Counted from the first letter of the stretch, positions 9,045 through 20,714 are shown. The stretch: 64,000 nt of DNA from Schaalia odontolytica (GCF_002847525.1 NZ_PKKM01000002.1:180992-244991), one strand, 5' to 3'. Numbers and translations are program-made. Notes: generated by a model from the sequence alone, not told the origin.

Positions 9045-9060
9045 TTTAGGTCGTCCTAAA
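9045..9060. promoter_or_regulatory. Candidate metal-regulator operator upstream of the iron operon
   Basis: Inverted hexamers TTTAGG and CCTAAA separated by 4 bp lie 100 bp upstream of the FTR1 start. The half-sites resemble those of DtxR/IdeR-type boxes, although the spacing is shorter than the classic 19-bp iron box. Iron control is an inference. Confidence 0.45.
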
Positions 9061-9145
9061 TTGTGACCATGCCGTGACCGTGTTTAGCGCGGAGACATGA
9101 CCCCCTTGGGGGACGAAAGACCCAGGTCGATCGCTTGCTGACACG

Positions 9146-9163
9146 GTGCCATAAAAATGGCAC
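9146..9163. promoter_or_regulatory. Perfect 7-bp inverted repeat in divergent promoter region
   Basis: GTGCCAT and ATGGCAC flank a 4-bp AAAA spacer, 35 bp upstream of the CPBP promoter. Its size and symmetry suit a dimeric repressor site. No gene ends here, so it is unlikely to be a terminator. Confidence 0.4.
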
Positions 9164-9197
9164 ATTAACTACACAAACATCCCACAAGGGCGCCAAC

Positions 9198-9227
9198 TTG
9201 CAAAAGAATTTAAAATCCTGTCATAAT
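9198..9227 (+). promoter_or_regulatory. Sigma70-type promoter for the CPBP gene
   Basis: TTGCAA (9198-9203) and CATAAT (9222-9227) with an 18-bp spacer, in an AT-rich stretch unusual for this genome, ending 41 nt before the ATG. Confidence 0.6.
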
Positions 9228-9268
9228 CCTCAGGCATCGATAGTTACATAGAAAGCGGTTCGGTATCC

Positions 9269-10099
9269 ATGCCTCCCGATCCCAGCGCGTCCCCCACAGA
9301 GGAAGCTGGCACCACTCCAGCAACGATGACGAGCCCGCAGGGGCCCACAGTCACCGAGCCCTTGCCCACACCCCTACCCGGCGCGGCTGTTCCGACCGAG
9401 GCCGCCCCAGCCTCGTCCCCCAAGCACCTCACGCGCGACGACTGGGTGCGCATCGCAATCTTCGGGATCCCCTACGCTTCATTTTTCCTGCTCGACATCA
9501 TCCCAACATCAATCTTCCCCGCGTCATGGAACGCCACCCTCGTCAACGTCATACTCGACTCAATCTTCCTGGTGATGGCGCTGGCATTTTTCGGGCGCGA
9601 GTTCCTATCCGCATTCTCGTTCCTGTGCAGGCGTCCCGTGCGCAAGATTGCACTCCTGTTGGGCCTATGGCTGCTCATCACCATGACCCAAGGTGCTATA
9701 CGCCTCGCAATCTATGGTCCGAACCCGCCGGTCGCACAGAACCAGCAGGGGGTCGTCAGCGCACTATCCGACAGCGCTCTCGGTCTCACATTCGCTTTTT
9801 TCGTTGCAATTGGCATGCCCTTGGTTGAGGAGATCTTCTACCGTCACATCCTGATCGGCAAGCTGAGCCCGTACGCACCGACCTGGCTTCTCGGGTCAAT
9901 CTCTGCATTCCTCTTCGCCTACATGCACTGCCACGAGTGGCAGGACATGACCATGTACCTGCCCGTCGGCATCATCTTGACGCTCGTGTACGTCAAATCC
10001 GGCAAGAACATTGCCTACTCGTGGATATACCACGCACTCAACAACTCGATCATGGTCGCTGTCATATTCCTCGTGCCAACACTGCCGCAGAGCGCCTGA
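9269..10099 (+). CDS. CPBP-family intramembrane metalloprotease-like protein
   Basis: 276 residues. A Pro/Thr-rich cytoplasmic N terminus of about 55 residues precedes roughly seven membrane segments. The CPBP (CAAX protease and bacteriocin-processing/Abi) motifs are present: EEIFYRH with Glu187, Glu188 and Arg192; FAYMHCHE with His220; and a third motif, HALNNS, with His255. Members are glutamic-type intramembrane endopeptidases or bacteriocin self-immunity proteins. It is transcribed divergently from the iron operon and alone, ending in a strong hairpin. No bacteriocin genes are visible nearby, so the substrate is unknown. The metal or catalytic residues are intact. Confidence 0.9.
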   Translation: MPPDPSASPTEEAGTTPATMTSPQGPTVTEPLPTPLPGAAVPTEAAPASSPKHLTRDDWVRIAIFGIPYASFFLLDIIPTSIFPASWNATLVNVILDSIFLVMALAFFGREFLSAFSFLCRRPVRKIALLLGLWLLITMTQGAIRLAIYGPNPPVAQNQQGVVSALSDSALGLTFAFFVAIGMPLVEEIFYRHILIGKLSPYAPTWLLGSISAFLFAYMHCHEWQDMTMYLPVGIILTLVYVKSGKNIAYSWIYHALNNSIMVAVIFLVPTLPQSA

Positions 10100-10116
10100 T
10101 TGCTGTTTACGGTAGC

Positions 10117-10140
10117 GCCCCGCCCAGTTTCGGGCGGGGC
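10117..10140 (+). terminator. Intrinsic terminator-like hairpin after the CPBP gene
   Basis: A perfect 9-bp GC stem (10117-10125 with 10132-10140) and 6-nt loop, 18 nt after the stop codon; no long T-run follows. Confidence 0.7.
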
Positions 10141-10260
10141 GTCACTGTACTCGCGCACCCGTCCGGCCGCACGTTAACGCGCTAGGTGGTCGTCTGGGCG
10201 GGCTGCCAGCACTATCTTTACCACGGCAAAATGGGCAGTACTCACGAAGCAGCGCCGCCC

Positions 10261-10329
10261 ACGCGCATGTTGAGGTGTTGACGTGCGCGTCAAAGGGTTA
10301 ACGCGCATGTTCAGGGGCTGACGTGCGAA
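10261..10329. repeat. Two 40-bp-spaced direct repeats
   Basis: A 27-bp word starting ACGCGCATGTT and ending TGACGTGCG occurs at 10261 and 10301 with three differences. It lies in noncoding DNA, followed at once by the 21-bp inverted repeat. Confidence 0.8.
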
Positions 10330-10355
10330 CAACACACCACGACAGGCACCGTTGT

Positions 10356-10430
10356 GCCCAAAACGCAGACCACCTCACCCGCAACCGCCCGTTTTCAGCG
10401 TTTTTCGCCGAGGTGGTCTGCGTTTTGGGC
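10356..10430. repeat. Perfect 21-bp inverted repeat with 33-nt centre
   Basis: Left arm 10356-10376 (starts GCCCAAAACGCAGACC), right arm 10410-10430, no mismatches. The centre is AT-richer (TTTTCAGCGTTTTT). No second copy was seen in the window. It could be a strong bidirectional terminator, a stable RNA or a small repeat element. Confidence 0.85.
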
Positions 10431-10669
10431 GCTGCACCACCCCAAGCCACGACCCCATCGCCACCAAACGGGGGAAATGGCGTCATTAGAGATCCGACAC
10501 GCCGGCGACACGCCGCCAGCGAGTTCCTAATGCTGCAAAACCCCCACCGACGGCGGGAAGGGACCCGAGCCACGGGCGTACCTCCAGACGCAGGACCTGA
10601 CTGCGGCACCTGTGGGCGACGGGCCCGGCTGCGGCACCCATGGACGGCGGCGACACCACCTCCACCCAC

Positions 10670-10782
10670 ATTTCGCATGCAATTCCCCCCACGACACGAA
10701 TCGATGCACGCTCAAAAACCGCAGAATATCAACGATTAGATTTCAACACTTGAAATACACTCAGGGGAATTGCATGCGAAAT
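10670..10782. repeat. 113-bp inverted-repeat element, copy 1
   Basis: Perfect 19-bp terminal arms (10670-10688 and 10764-10782) built on the word GCATGCAATTCCC. The interior holds CAACGAT and ATTTCA-N5-TGAAAT. Two related copies occur at 31965 and 45904. No reading frame is present. Confidence 0.85.
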
Positions 10783-10838
10783 TACTATGGCATGGGCGGG
10801 GCGGGGCCTAGCAGGGCTATTCACAGCGCCCCGACCCC

Positions 10839-11126
10839 ACTGGTGTGGAGGGCGTCGGAGGGACCTGCCGCGGTGCCGGTGGGCGGCGGCGGGGCCTGGC
10901 CGGGCTTCGAGACGACGCGCCGATCAGCGAACAGGCATAACTGGTGTGGAGGGCGTCGGAGGGACCTGCCGCGGTGCCGGTGGGCGGCGGCGGGGCCTGG
11001 CCGGGCTTCGAGACGACGCGCCGAGCGAAGCTCGCGGCGCGGACGACTCGCGGGCGGGACGCCGCCCACCGGCGCACACAGCGGCCGGGGCCTCCGGCGC
11101 CCGGAACACCCGTGGAGCCACAAGCA
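10839..11126. repeat. Composite repeat module downstream of ppdK
   Basis: An 85-bp unit (10839-10923) is repeated almost exactly at 10940-11024, followed by a GC-rich segment ending in CCGGAACACCCGTGG (11101-11115). The same units and the same tail recur in the same order at 46473-46741. It lies beyond the 3' end of ppdK, and no protein is supported here. Confidence 0.8.
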
Positions 11127-11138
11127 CCCACACGAAAC

Positions 11139-11170
11139 GAGGCCGCGACCGGTTTCCCGGCCGCGGCCTC
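11139..11170 (-). terminator. Hairpin downstream of ppdK
   Basis: Stem GAGGCCGCG (11139-11147) with CGCGGCCTC (11162-11170) and partial pairing inside the loop, 44 nt past the ppdK stop on the minus strand. Confidence 0.65.
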
Positions 11171-11213
11171 GCCGCGCTCAATCAGCGCTACTCAGCAGAG
11201 CAAGCGCCAGCGA

Positions 11214-13931
<2,718 letters not shown>

Positions 13932-14113
13932 CGTGGTTCTCAACTTCCTTGTATGCGATGACCGGCCCACCTGTGGGCCGCTACCAGGGGTAAGGATACA
14001 CGCATCAAGGGACCAAGGTCACCTCAAGGCGCGTGAGAGCATGATTGTCCTTACATAGACGAGGCAGGAGAACCTTTCCCGGTATCACCCACTCGCGAGA
14101 AAGCAACAAAAAT

Positions 14114-14149
14114 GCAGGTGGGGCAGGCCCGAAGGCCCGCCCCACCTGC
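14114..14149 (-). terminator. Strong intrinsic terminator of the kinase/surface-protein cluster
   Basis: A 16-bp stem with one mismatch (14114-14129 with 14134-14149), tetraloop CGAA, followed on the minus strand by a T-rich run (ATTTTTGTTG). It sits 14 nt past the FHA gene stop. Confidence 0.9.
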
Positions 14150-14163
14150 GTCAATCAGCCGTG

Positions 14164-15492
14164 TCAGCGCACGCGGAACTCGATCGTGGTTCCCTCGCCC
14201 ACGTCGATGAGGTCGCCGTCGTTCAGGGCAATCGTCACCATGGGGGTGACGTCCTGGAACGAGCCGTCGGCGTGACGCAGGACGGTGCCGTTCGCACTGC
14301 CCAGGTCCATGAGGGCCCAAGAGCCGGGGGTCGTCATCATGACGGCGCAGTGCGAGCGAGAAATCTCGGTCTGCGGGCTGGGCACGCGCAGGACCGTAGC
14401 CACGGGACGGCCGGTCAGCGCACGCGCGTCGGGGTCACGGCCGATGACGACGTCACGGGAGACCTCGACGGGCACGGTACCACCGTGGATCAGGAAGGCG
14501 ACGGGGGCAGCGGGGCCCGAGTTCGCGGGGGCGAGACGCAGGATGGTCGCCTCCGTGTCGGTCTCGGCGCCCAGGTCAGCCAGGCCCTCGGCGCTCATGG
14601 CCTCGGGAATGGCGGGAGGCTCAGCGACGGGAGCCTCAGCGACAACCTCGGACGAGGCCGGGGTGCCGGACTCGCCGAAACCGCCCGCACGCTCGGCGGA
14701 CTCAGCGGTGTCGACCGGCGGCTCCTCGGCGTCGGCGACGACGTAGAGCTCACCGGAGGGCTGCTCGGCATCCTTCACAGGCGCCTCTTCGTGCGGCTCT
14801 TCCTCGACCTGCTCGTCCGAGGCCTCGGGAGCCTCATGCGCCTCGTCGGTGTCGGGGTTGCGCGACGCGGGGGCCAGCGACACGGGGCCGTTGCTGGTCG
14901 CGGCGAGGAACTGGGCCTCGACGGCGGCCAGATCCACGGAGGCAGTGTGCACGGACGGTTCCGGCAGCTCCTCGCGGGCCTCGCGACGGGCGCGACGCTC
15001 ATGGTCCGGGATGTCGGGGTTGATGAGGAAGCCCATGGTGTCGACGGGCATCGAGGCGAGGGCCTCGACCTCGTCGAGCGCGCGGCCGATGCGAATCTCG
15101 CCAGCCTCAACACGGTCGGCGGCGGGCACCATCCAGGTCACCTCGTCGCCGTCGATGATGGTGGCCTCGAAGGTCTGCCACTCGCCGGGGTTGAAGGGCC
15201 ACGCCCAGATCGGGTCGGTCCACACCTGTTCGGTGATCTGACCGGCGGCGCGCATGCGCAGCTGAATGTTGCCCAGCACGGTCAGGTAGGGCTGCTCGCC
15301 CGCACAGTCCAGCAGCAGGACGTCACCCTTTTCGGCCTGGACGTGGGCCAGCCACGCCTGGGTGTCAGCGCGTCCCCACACCACGTCGGCGGCGGAGTCC
15401 GCGAAGTCGAGCGGAACCAGTGCCGCACCGAGGGGGCCCGTGACGAGCATCGCGCCCTGCCCGCGACACAGGAAGCGTCCAATCTGAAGCAT
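14164..15492 (-). CDS. FHA-domain protein
   Basis: 442 residues. The C-terminal 100 residues form a forkhead-associated domain with the hallmark order IGRDPD, SRSHC and DLGSANGT, which binds phosphothreonine. The N-terminal 160 residues are a globular region I do not recognise; an acidic Glu/Ala-rich linker (about 190-330) joins them. Its ATG shares one base with the PP2C stop (TGATG), so kinase, phosphatase and phosphopeptide reader are adjacent. It probably recognises proteins phosphorylated by the neighbouring Ser/Thr kinase. This is the last gene of the cluster, closed by a strong terminator. Confidence 0.9.
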   Translation of the reverse strand: MLQIGRFLCRGQGAMLVTGPLGAALVPLDFADSAADVVWGRADTQAWLAHVQAEKGDVLLLDCAGEQPYLTVLGNIQLRMRAAGQITEQVWTDPIWAWPFNPGEWQTFEATIIDGDEVTWMVPAADRVEAGEIRIGRALDEVEALASMPVDTMGFLINPDIPDHERRARREAREELPEPSVHTASVDLAAVEAQFLAATSNGPVSLAPASRNPDTDEAHEAPEASDEQVEEEPHEEAPVKDAEQPSGELYVVADAEEPPVDTAESAERAGGFGESGTPASSEVVAEAPVAEPPAIPEAMSAEGLADLGAETDTEATILRLAPANSGPAAPVAFLIHGGTVPVEVSRDVVIGRDPDARALTGRPVATVLRVPSPQTEISRSHCAVMMTTPGSWALMDLGSANGTVLRHADGSFQDVTPMVTIALNDGDLIDVGEGTTIEFRVR

Positions 15493-16364
15493 CAGTTACT
15501 GCCTTCTCTACGAGGAACCCGGCGAGCGGTCTCAATCGACGCCGGACGTACTGGTTGAATCATCCGATTCATGACATTCGTTGTCAATGTTACTCGTGAT
15601 TTGGTTCCTGCGTAAACTACAACAGCGGTCGTATTGTCTCGAGTACCCGCCTCCAGCGACGCTCGCACGAGTCTGTCAGCAGTGCCCTGCGGACCGTCAC
15701 CGGCCGCAACAACCGCATGAATCTGCGAATCGCTGAGGACGCCGTGCACACCATCTGTACAGATGACGGCCCGATCCCCCTCTTCCAGCGGCATGATTGT
15801 GTAGTCGGCTTTCACACTTCCGGTCTGGCCGGCCCCCAGCGCCTTTGTCACAACATTTGCGGGAGGGATCACACGCGGAGCGCCGGAGGTGGCCGCAAGG
15901 TCACGTGCCTCCTGCAGTGCCGAATGGTCGTGAGTGAGTTGTCGGATGCCTCCGCCGCCCACGACATAGGCGCGCGAATCACCCACGTTAAATGACAGCC
16001 AGTAGGGCCCTTCCGTGGTGCGCAGCACCATGAGCCCCGACAGCGTCGTACCGGGCGCGCTCATCGGATTGTCGGCTGGCGCCAAGGAAGCGACCGCCGT
16101 GGCCGCCGCGTCGATCGCCACAGACAGGTCCACGAGGTCGACAGGACGATTGCCGAGGCGCTGAGGGCTCAGATACTCCTGCAGCGTAATGACAGCCTTC
16201 GACGAGGCCTGCGCACCCCCCAGGTGACCGCCCATCCCGTCTGCGACAGCGAAGACAGGAGGAACCGCCAGCCACGAGTCCTCATTCTCGGAGCGGACCG
16301 GACCGATGTCGGTCGACGCGCCCCATCGAACTGCGGGTCGTTCCGCATGTTCTTCTAGAGACAT
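15492..16364 (-). CDS. PP2C-family Ser/Thr protein phosphatase
   Basis: 290 residues. PP2C metal-binding motifs are present: RSENEDSW near residue 25, VADGMGGHLGG (40-50), NVGDSRAYV, TDGVHG and RDNTTAVV. Only about 30 residues follow the catalytic core, with no membrane segment, so it is a cytoplasmic stand-alone phosphatase. GGATGAAGG precedes the ATG. It lies 136 bp downstream of the Ser/Thr kinase and overlaps the FHA gene, as in phosphosignalling cassettes of actinobacteria, and probably reverses the kinase's phosphorylation. Short region 16365-16500 upstream holds no gene. Confidence 0.93.
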   Translation of the reverse strand: MSLEEHAERPAVRWGASTDIGPVRSENEDSWLAVPPVFAVADGMGGHLGGAQASSKAVITLQEYLSPQRLGNRPVDLVDLSVAIDAAATAVASLAPADNPMSAPGTTLSGLMVLRTTEGPYWLSFNVGDSRAYVVGGGGIRQLTHDHSALQEARDLAATSGAPRVIPPANVVTKALGAGQTGSVKADYTIMPLEEGDRAVICTDGVHGVLSDSQIHAVVAAGDGPQGTADRLVRASLEAGTRDNTTAVVVYAGTKSRVTLTTNVMNRMIQPVRPASIETARRVPRREGSN

Positions 16365-16500
16365 GTGCCTTCATCCTTTAGCTGCGTTGAGCGCGAGGGA
16401 CTACGCGCGATACTGACCATTTTACACCCGACGTGACCGGCGTCTCGTCTGACACCGACGGACTGCGGGCAAGAAAAGCGAACCGATTGAATGATGTGTG

Positions 16501-18036
16501 TCACGGGACCTCCACGCAGGCCTGCACCGGGTCCGACATGCGTCCGGACGAACGAGACACCGTCGTGATCTCGATACAGTTCTCACCGCTCGCACCGTCG
16601 ACGGTTACGCTCGCCGTCTCCACGCGACCGCGCGAAGCACCGGCTGCACCAGACCCCTCATAGGCGTACAAGATGTCCGCGGGAGCGGGTCCCACAGGCG
16701 CCGTCCACGTCCAGGTCACCATTCCGTCGGAGTACTCCCCGACCAGACCAGACACCTTCGGGGGAGCAGCGCCCAACGCATCGCCCGGAGCCGCGGAGGG
16801 GCTCGTCGCCTGAGGCGCGGGAGAGATTCGCGTGAACGACCCCTGGCCGCGGAGCATCCCCACCACGAGGCCGGCCGCGATCACCGCAGCCAGCAGCGCC
16901 AGGAGCACACCCGCCACAGGCGACATGCCCTTCTTGGCCGCCGCGGATCCTTCGACGACGCGGCGAGCCGAAACCTCGTCCGCGTCCGCGGAACGCTCGA
17001 TCTTCCACGAGTCCGCCACGGCCTCGACACCGCCGGAGCCGGCCCCACCCTCGAAGGAGTACGAGGCCGAGGAGCGCAGGCGCGTCGCATCTGGGTCGAT
17101 CAGCGGGGCGCCGCGCAGACGCGTCTTCTGATCACCAGAGACGGGAGCGACAGCCTTGGATCGCTTCTCCTTGATCTCCATCTCGGTGCGCGGCAGGCCG
17201 AGCTCCTGCTGAACGCGCTGCAGACCCTGGCCGAACTCCATCGCAGAGGGCGTGCGCTCGTTCGGATCAATCGTCATCGCGGCGCGCAGCACGCGCTCCA
17301 GCTCCGCCGGAGCATCCGCACGGCCCAGGCCACGCATGCGTCCGCGCTGCACGCGGTTCGCGATGGAGGCGGCCGAGTTATCGCCGATCGGATCCTCGAA
17401 GGGGCTGCGCCCCGTCACGAAAGTCCACGTCGTCGCCGCCAGCGCCCACACGTCCTGCAGGGGCGAGGCCGGAGAATTCACGTCCTGCTGCTCCGGAGGC
17501 GCCCACAGCACCGAAAAACCATCGAAGGCACCGACTTCCAGCTGCCCAACTTTCGAGGCCACGCCGAAGTCCGCGAGCACAGGCTTGCCGTAGGAATCCA
17601 GCATGATGTTCGACGGCTTAATGTCGCGGTGCACGTAGCCCTGGCGATGGAACATCTCCACGCCGCCACTGATCTTGATCATGGTATCGAGGGCCTTCTC
17701 GAGTGACATCGGGCGCGCACGCACCTGCGTGAGCAGATCCGCCACCGGACAATACTCCATGATCAGGTAGGCGCGACCGTCCGCCGTCGTCCCCACTCCG
17801 TGCAACTCAACGACCGAGGGGTGGCCTGCCAGCAGGGTCATCGCATCAGCTTCGCGGTGCAGTTCCTTCGTGCCGCGCTCGTCGCCCTGCGTGCGCACGA
17901 CCTTGATGGCCACCTCACGACTGGGCAGCTCCTGACGGTACAGGAAGACGTCAGCGAAGCCACCCTGTCCCAACGGGCGCACCCACTGGAAGCCGGGAAT
18001 ATCAGGGCCCTTCATGCCCGCAATCGGAGGGGTCAC
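16501..18036 (-). CDS. Membrane Ser/Thr protein kinase with extracellular FN3-like domain
   Basis: 511 residues. The Hanks-type kinase domain (about 15-275) has Gly loop LGQGGFADV (22-30), Lys45, Glu62, HRDIKPSN (136-143), DFG (156-158) and APPEQ. A linker leads to one membrane segment (about 374-394) and an extracellular domain of about 110 residues with FN3-like WTWTAP and two cysteines. The start is GTG 18036, overlapping the transglutaminase-like stop (GTGA) with GAGGAGGAG 6 nt upstream; the longer frame is rejected. It resembles Pkb2 of the bifidobacterial PFNA cluster. Its signal is unknown. Confidence 0.93.
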   Translation of the reverse strand: MTPPIAGMKGPDIPGFQWVRPLGQGGFADVFLYRQELPSREVAIKVVRTQGDERGTKELHREADAMTLLAGHPSVVELHGVGTTADGRAYLIMEYCPVADLLTQVRARPMSLEKALDTMIKISGGVEMFHRQGYVHRDIKPSNIMLDSYGKPVLADFGVASKVGQLEVGAFDGFSVLWAPPEQQDVNSPASPLQDVWALAATTWTFVTGRSPFEDPIGDNSAASIANRVQRGRMRGLGRADAPAELERVLRAAMTIDPNERTPSAMEFGQGLQRVQQELGLPRTEMEIKEKRSKAVAPVSGDQKTRLRGAPLIDPDATRLRSSASYSFEGGAGSGGVEAVADSWKIERSADADEVSARRVVEGSAAAKKGMSPVAGVLLALLAAVIAAGLVVGMLRGQGSFTRISPAPQATSPSAAPGDALGAAPPKVSGLVGEYSDGMVTWTWTAPVGPAPADILYAYEGSGAAGASRGRVETASVTVDGASGENCIEITTVSRSSGRMSDPVQACVEVP

Positions 18037-20714
18037 TGATTCTCCTCCTCGTTCATCGTGCGCGCGATTGACGCACTCAGGCGCAGCTTGCGGCGCATGC
18101 GCAGGCTGCGCAGGGACAGCGCGCGACGAACGCGCGCAAAGAATCCGGCACGCTTGCCCACCTGGGAGCGCAGGGCACCCACCTGCTCCCATGCATCACG
18201 CGCACGGTCGCGGGAGGCGCCGTTAGACGCGAAGTTTGCGACGTCCGCGTAGCGGGCGATCACGACCGGGGCGGGCACGTCGTCACCGAAGCGGCTCCAG
18301 CCGTCGATCACGTAGCGCCCCTGACCGGACTCGGGCTCGTCCACCTCGACGGAATCCGTCGATCCGTCATCACCGTGACGAACCTCGCCCGTCACCAGCG
18401 TGAAGGGGTCGCCCGGGTCTTCACCGAGATCCCACTGTGAGGCCAGCGACCAGGCGGTCTCCTGACGCGTGCGTCCCACATCAATACGCAGGCCGGAGTC
18501 CGCGGCGAGATCCACGACCTCGTCCCAGGAGCCGACAAGCGCATCCGCGGCGGCAGCGCGGCGACGACGCCTCCGGCGACCCGCCTTGAAGAGCAGGACC
18601 ATCAGCGGTGGCAGCAGCAGGAGAAGGATGCCACCCGAAATACCGGCAACGACTCCCCACGGGAAAGGCTCCTCCGGGGGCGCCATCGGATCAGCGTTCT
18701 GGTCGCGCGTCGTCGGCGGCAGCTCGGCGGGAGCCTCCGGGGGCTCCGGCGGCTGCAGCACCTGCGGACGCGGCACGCTACGAGGCTTGGGGACCTGCGT
18801 CTGCGGCGTGTGGTCGCGCGGCGGCGTCGGGTCGAAGACCGCCCAGTTGCCACCCGCGAACTCGACCTCGACCCACGCGCGAATATCGGAACCGCGCAGG
18901 CTCGCGGCACCGCCCTGGGAGCCACCCTCCGGGTAGGCGCCCATGACCACGCGGGCGTTGATACCCAGCTGATGCAGCATGAGCGCCATCAGCGCCGAAT
19001 ACTGCTGGTCGTCACCGATGAGGTCGCCGTCCTCGGAGAGCATGCGCTCAAGACGGTCGGCCCGCACGCCCGGGCGGGAGAACTGCGTGTTCTCGTTGAG
19101 GTAGAAGCCGTTCGTCGACAGGTAGTGCTCGATCGCGCGCGCGGCCGCCAACACGGTCGACGCGTTCTGCGTGATCTCAGCGGCCTTCGTGGCTACAGCG
19201 TCGGGCACGTTGGTATCGGACATGTTGAAAGGCATGACCGCGAGGGAAGCCAGGTCCTCGTCGCGCACGGGGGCCGTGAAGGTGGTCGTCACGTTGTAGC
19301 TCATCGTCCCAGCGGGGCCGGTCGTCAGCGCGGCGTTCGCCCACGTGTCGACAAACAGGCCATCCTTCTGGGCGGTGGCGGCGCTGCCCGTGAAGGTAAT
19401 CTGCGAGGGCTCACCCAGCACGGGCACCCACGGCCCGGACATCCCTCTGGTCTCCACCGTCACGACGGACTGCCCCTCGACACGGCCGGGGATCGTCGTT
19501 TCGACCGGGATATACCCCGTGTGCGTATCGTCGCGCTTGTTCGACATGCCGAAGGTCGTGCCGTCGTACACGTCCATCGCGGCGATACGCACGCGCTGAT
19601 TCTCCGGCAAGTCGGAGATGGTCATGAGAGTCTCGTCCTTCAGGTCCGTCGTGTAATGGCGGAACGAGGACATCGGAGAGGGGTAGGCCTGGATGTCGAG
19701 CGGCGGCTGGACCAGGTCGCGTCCCACGACGCGCGTGCCGGACTTGCCCAAGTAGGAGGCGGCGGGCAGAGCGACGCCCACGGAGACCGCGAGCACCGCA
19801 AGCGCGCCCACGAGGCGGGTCCACACGTAGACGGTCGAGCGAGACTCGCGTCCGACGGTGTTGTCCGTGCCGGGGGCGCTCGATCGGCCCACGAGGACAT
19901 CCTGGCCCAGGGTGATGCGCTGATACTGCGCGGCACCCGCCCACCAGGCGGCCAGGAGCGCCCACCAGATCAGGACCACCCACAGGGGCAGCGGGTTTTT
20001 CGCAAGGCCGAAGAAGACCGCGATGACGCCCATGAGGACGAGGGGGATGGAGCCCAGGACCGCACGGCCAAATCGCGCGGTGACGACACCGGCGAGGAAA
20101 GCGAGGAGCAGGCCGCTCATCCACGGCACGAGGGCGGGGCCGGAGTAGACCGACACGGGCGCCGTCAGCGTGAGGAGGTCCTTCCAGGCGCGGAAGGAAC
20201 CCAAGACCATGACCTGCAGCGTCTTGCCGGTGGGCAGGACGCCGAAGAGCGCCTCGGAGCGCAGCGCTGCGGCGCTTCCCAGCAGGAAGTAGGTGGCAAG
20301 AACGCCGAGCGCACTCGTCACCGCGTCCCAGCGCCAGCGCGTCGCGGCGGCGGCCAAGGCCAGGCCGCAGGCGACGCCTGCACCGGCGGCGATGGCGCCC
20401 ACTCCCCCACCGAACACGGGCTCGAAGGCCCAGACGGGTCCTGCGAAAAGCAGCGCGAGAACCAGGAGGGACCAGATCGGCAGCCGGGTACGGTAGGTCG
20501 AAAAGCGCTGCGTAATCGTCAGCAGACGGTTGCGCGTCGTCTTGGACTTAGGGCCCTCGGAGGCGGGTGACGGCCGTGTGCTCGGGCCGGCCTCGCGAAT
20601 CTCGGTCGCGTCCGTGCTCTCACTGACCTCGCGTACCTGCGTCGAGGCCTCCTCGGGCTGAGCCTGGGGATCAATGCGCTGGGCGCGCGGCTTGGTGTTG
20701 ACGGTGTCGCTCAT
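18033..20714 (-). CDS. Transglutaminase-like membrane protein, probably catalytically inactive
   Basis: 893 residues. Cytoplasmic tail (1-75), six or seven membrane segments (about 78-255 and 300-322), a large extracytoplasmic transglutaminase-core domain (about 500-632), a Pro-rich linker, a further membrane segment (about 670-690) and a basic cytoplasmic tail: the TgpA layout. Aligned to the usual GxCxxF motif, the sequence reads GDDQQYS with Asp569 at the Cys position; the HAWVEV motif reads RAWVEV (Arg612 for His); the Asp of FDPTPP (628) is kept. Loss of Cys and His implies a binding rather than crosslinking role. Start overlaps the DUF58 stop by 4 nt. Confidence 0.85.
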   Translation of the reverse strand: MSDTVNTKPRAQRIDPQAQPEEASTQVREVSESTDATEIREAGPSTRPSPASEGPKSKTTRNRLLTITQRFSTYRTRLPIWSLLVLALLFAGPVWAFEPVFGGGVGAIAAGAGVACGLALAAAATRWRWDAVTSALGVLATYFLLGSAAALRSEALFGVLPTGKTLQVMVLGSFRAWKDLLTLTAPVSVYSGPALVPWMSGLLLAFLAGVVTARFGRAVLGSIPLVLMGVIAVFFGLAKNPLPLWVVLIWWALLAAWWAGAAQYQRITLGQDVLVGRSSAPGTDNTVGRESRSTVYVWTRLVGALAVLAVSVGVALPAASYLGKSGTRVVGRDLVQPPLDIQAYPSPMSSFRHYTTDLKDETLMTISDLPENQRVRIAAMDVYDGTTFGMSNKRDDTHTGYIPVETTIPGRVEGQSVVTVETRGMSGPWVPVLGEPSQITFTGSAATAQKDGLFVDTWANAALTTGPAGTMSYNVTTTFTAPVRDEDLASLAVMPFNMSDTNVPDAVATKAAEITQNASTVLAAARAIEHYLSTNGFYLNENTQFSRPGVRADRLERMLSEDGDLIGDDQQYSALMALMLHQLGINARVVMGAYPEGGSQGGAASLRGSDIRAWVEVEFAGGNWAVFDPTPPRDHTPQTQVPKPRSVPRPQVLQPPEPPEAPAELPPTTRDQNADPMAPPEEPFPWGVVAGISGGILLLLLPPLMVLLFKAGRRRRRRRAAAADALVGSWDEVVDLAADSGLRIDVGRTRQETAWSLASQWDLGEDPGDPFTLVTGEVRHGDDGSTDSVEVDEPESGQGRYVIDGWSRFGDDVPAPVVIARYADVANFASNGASRDRARDAWEQVGALRSQVGKRAGFFARVRRALSLRSLRMRRKLRLSASIARTMNEEENQ

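Noticed and set aside
9045..9060. Canonical 19-bp DtxR/IdeR box
   Set aside because: The half-sites fit but the spacing is 4 bp rather than the classical arrangement, so it is listed only as a candidate.
14161..15558. 465-codon plus-strand frame opposite the FHA gene
   Set aside because: Antisense shadow; the minus-strand gene has a clear FHA domain and coupled neighbours.
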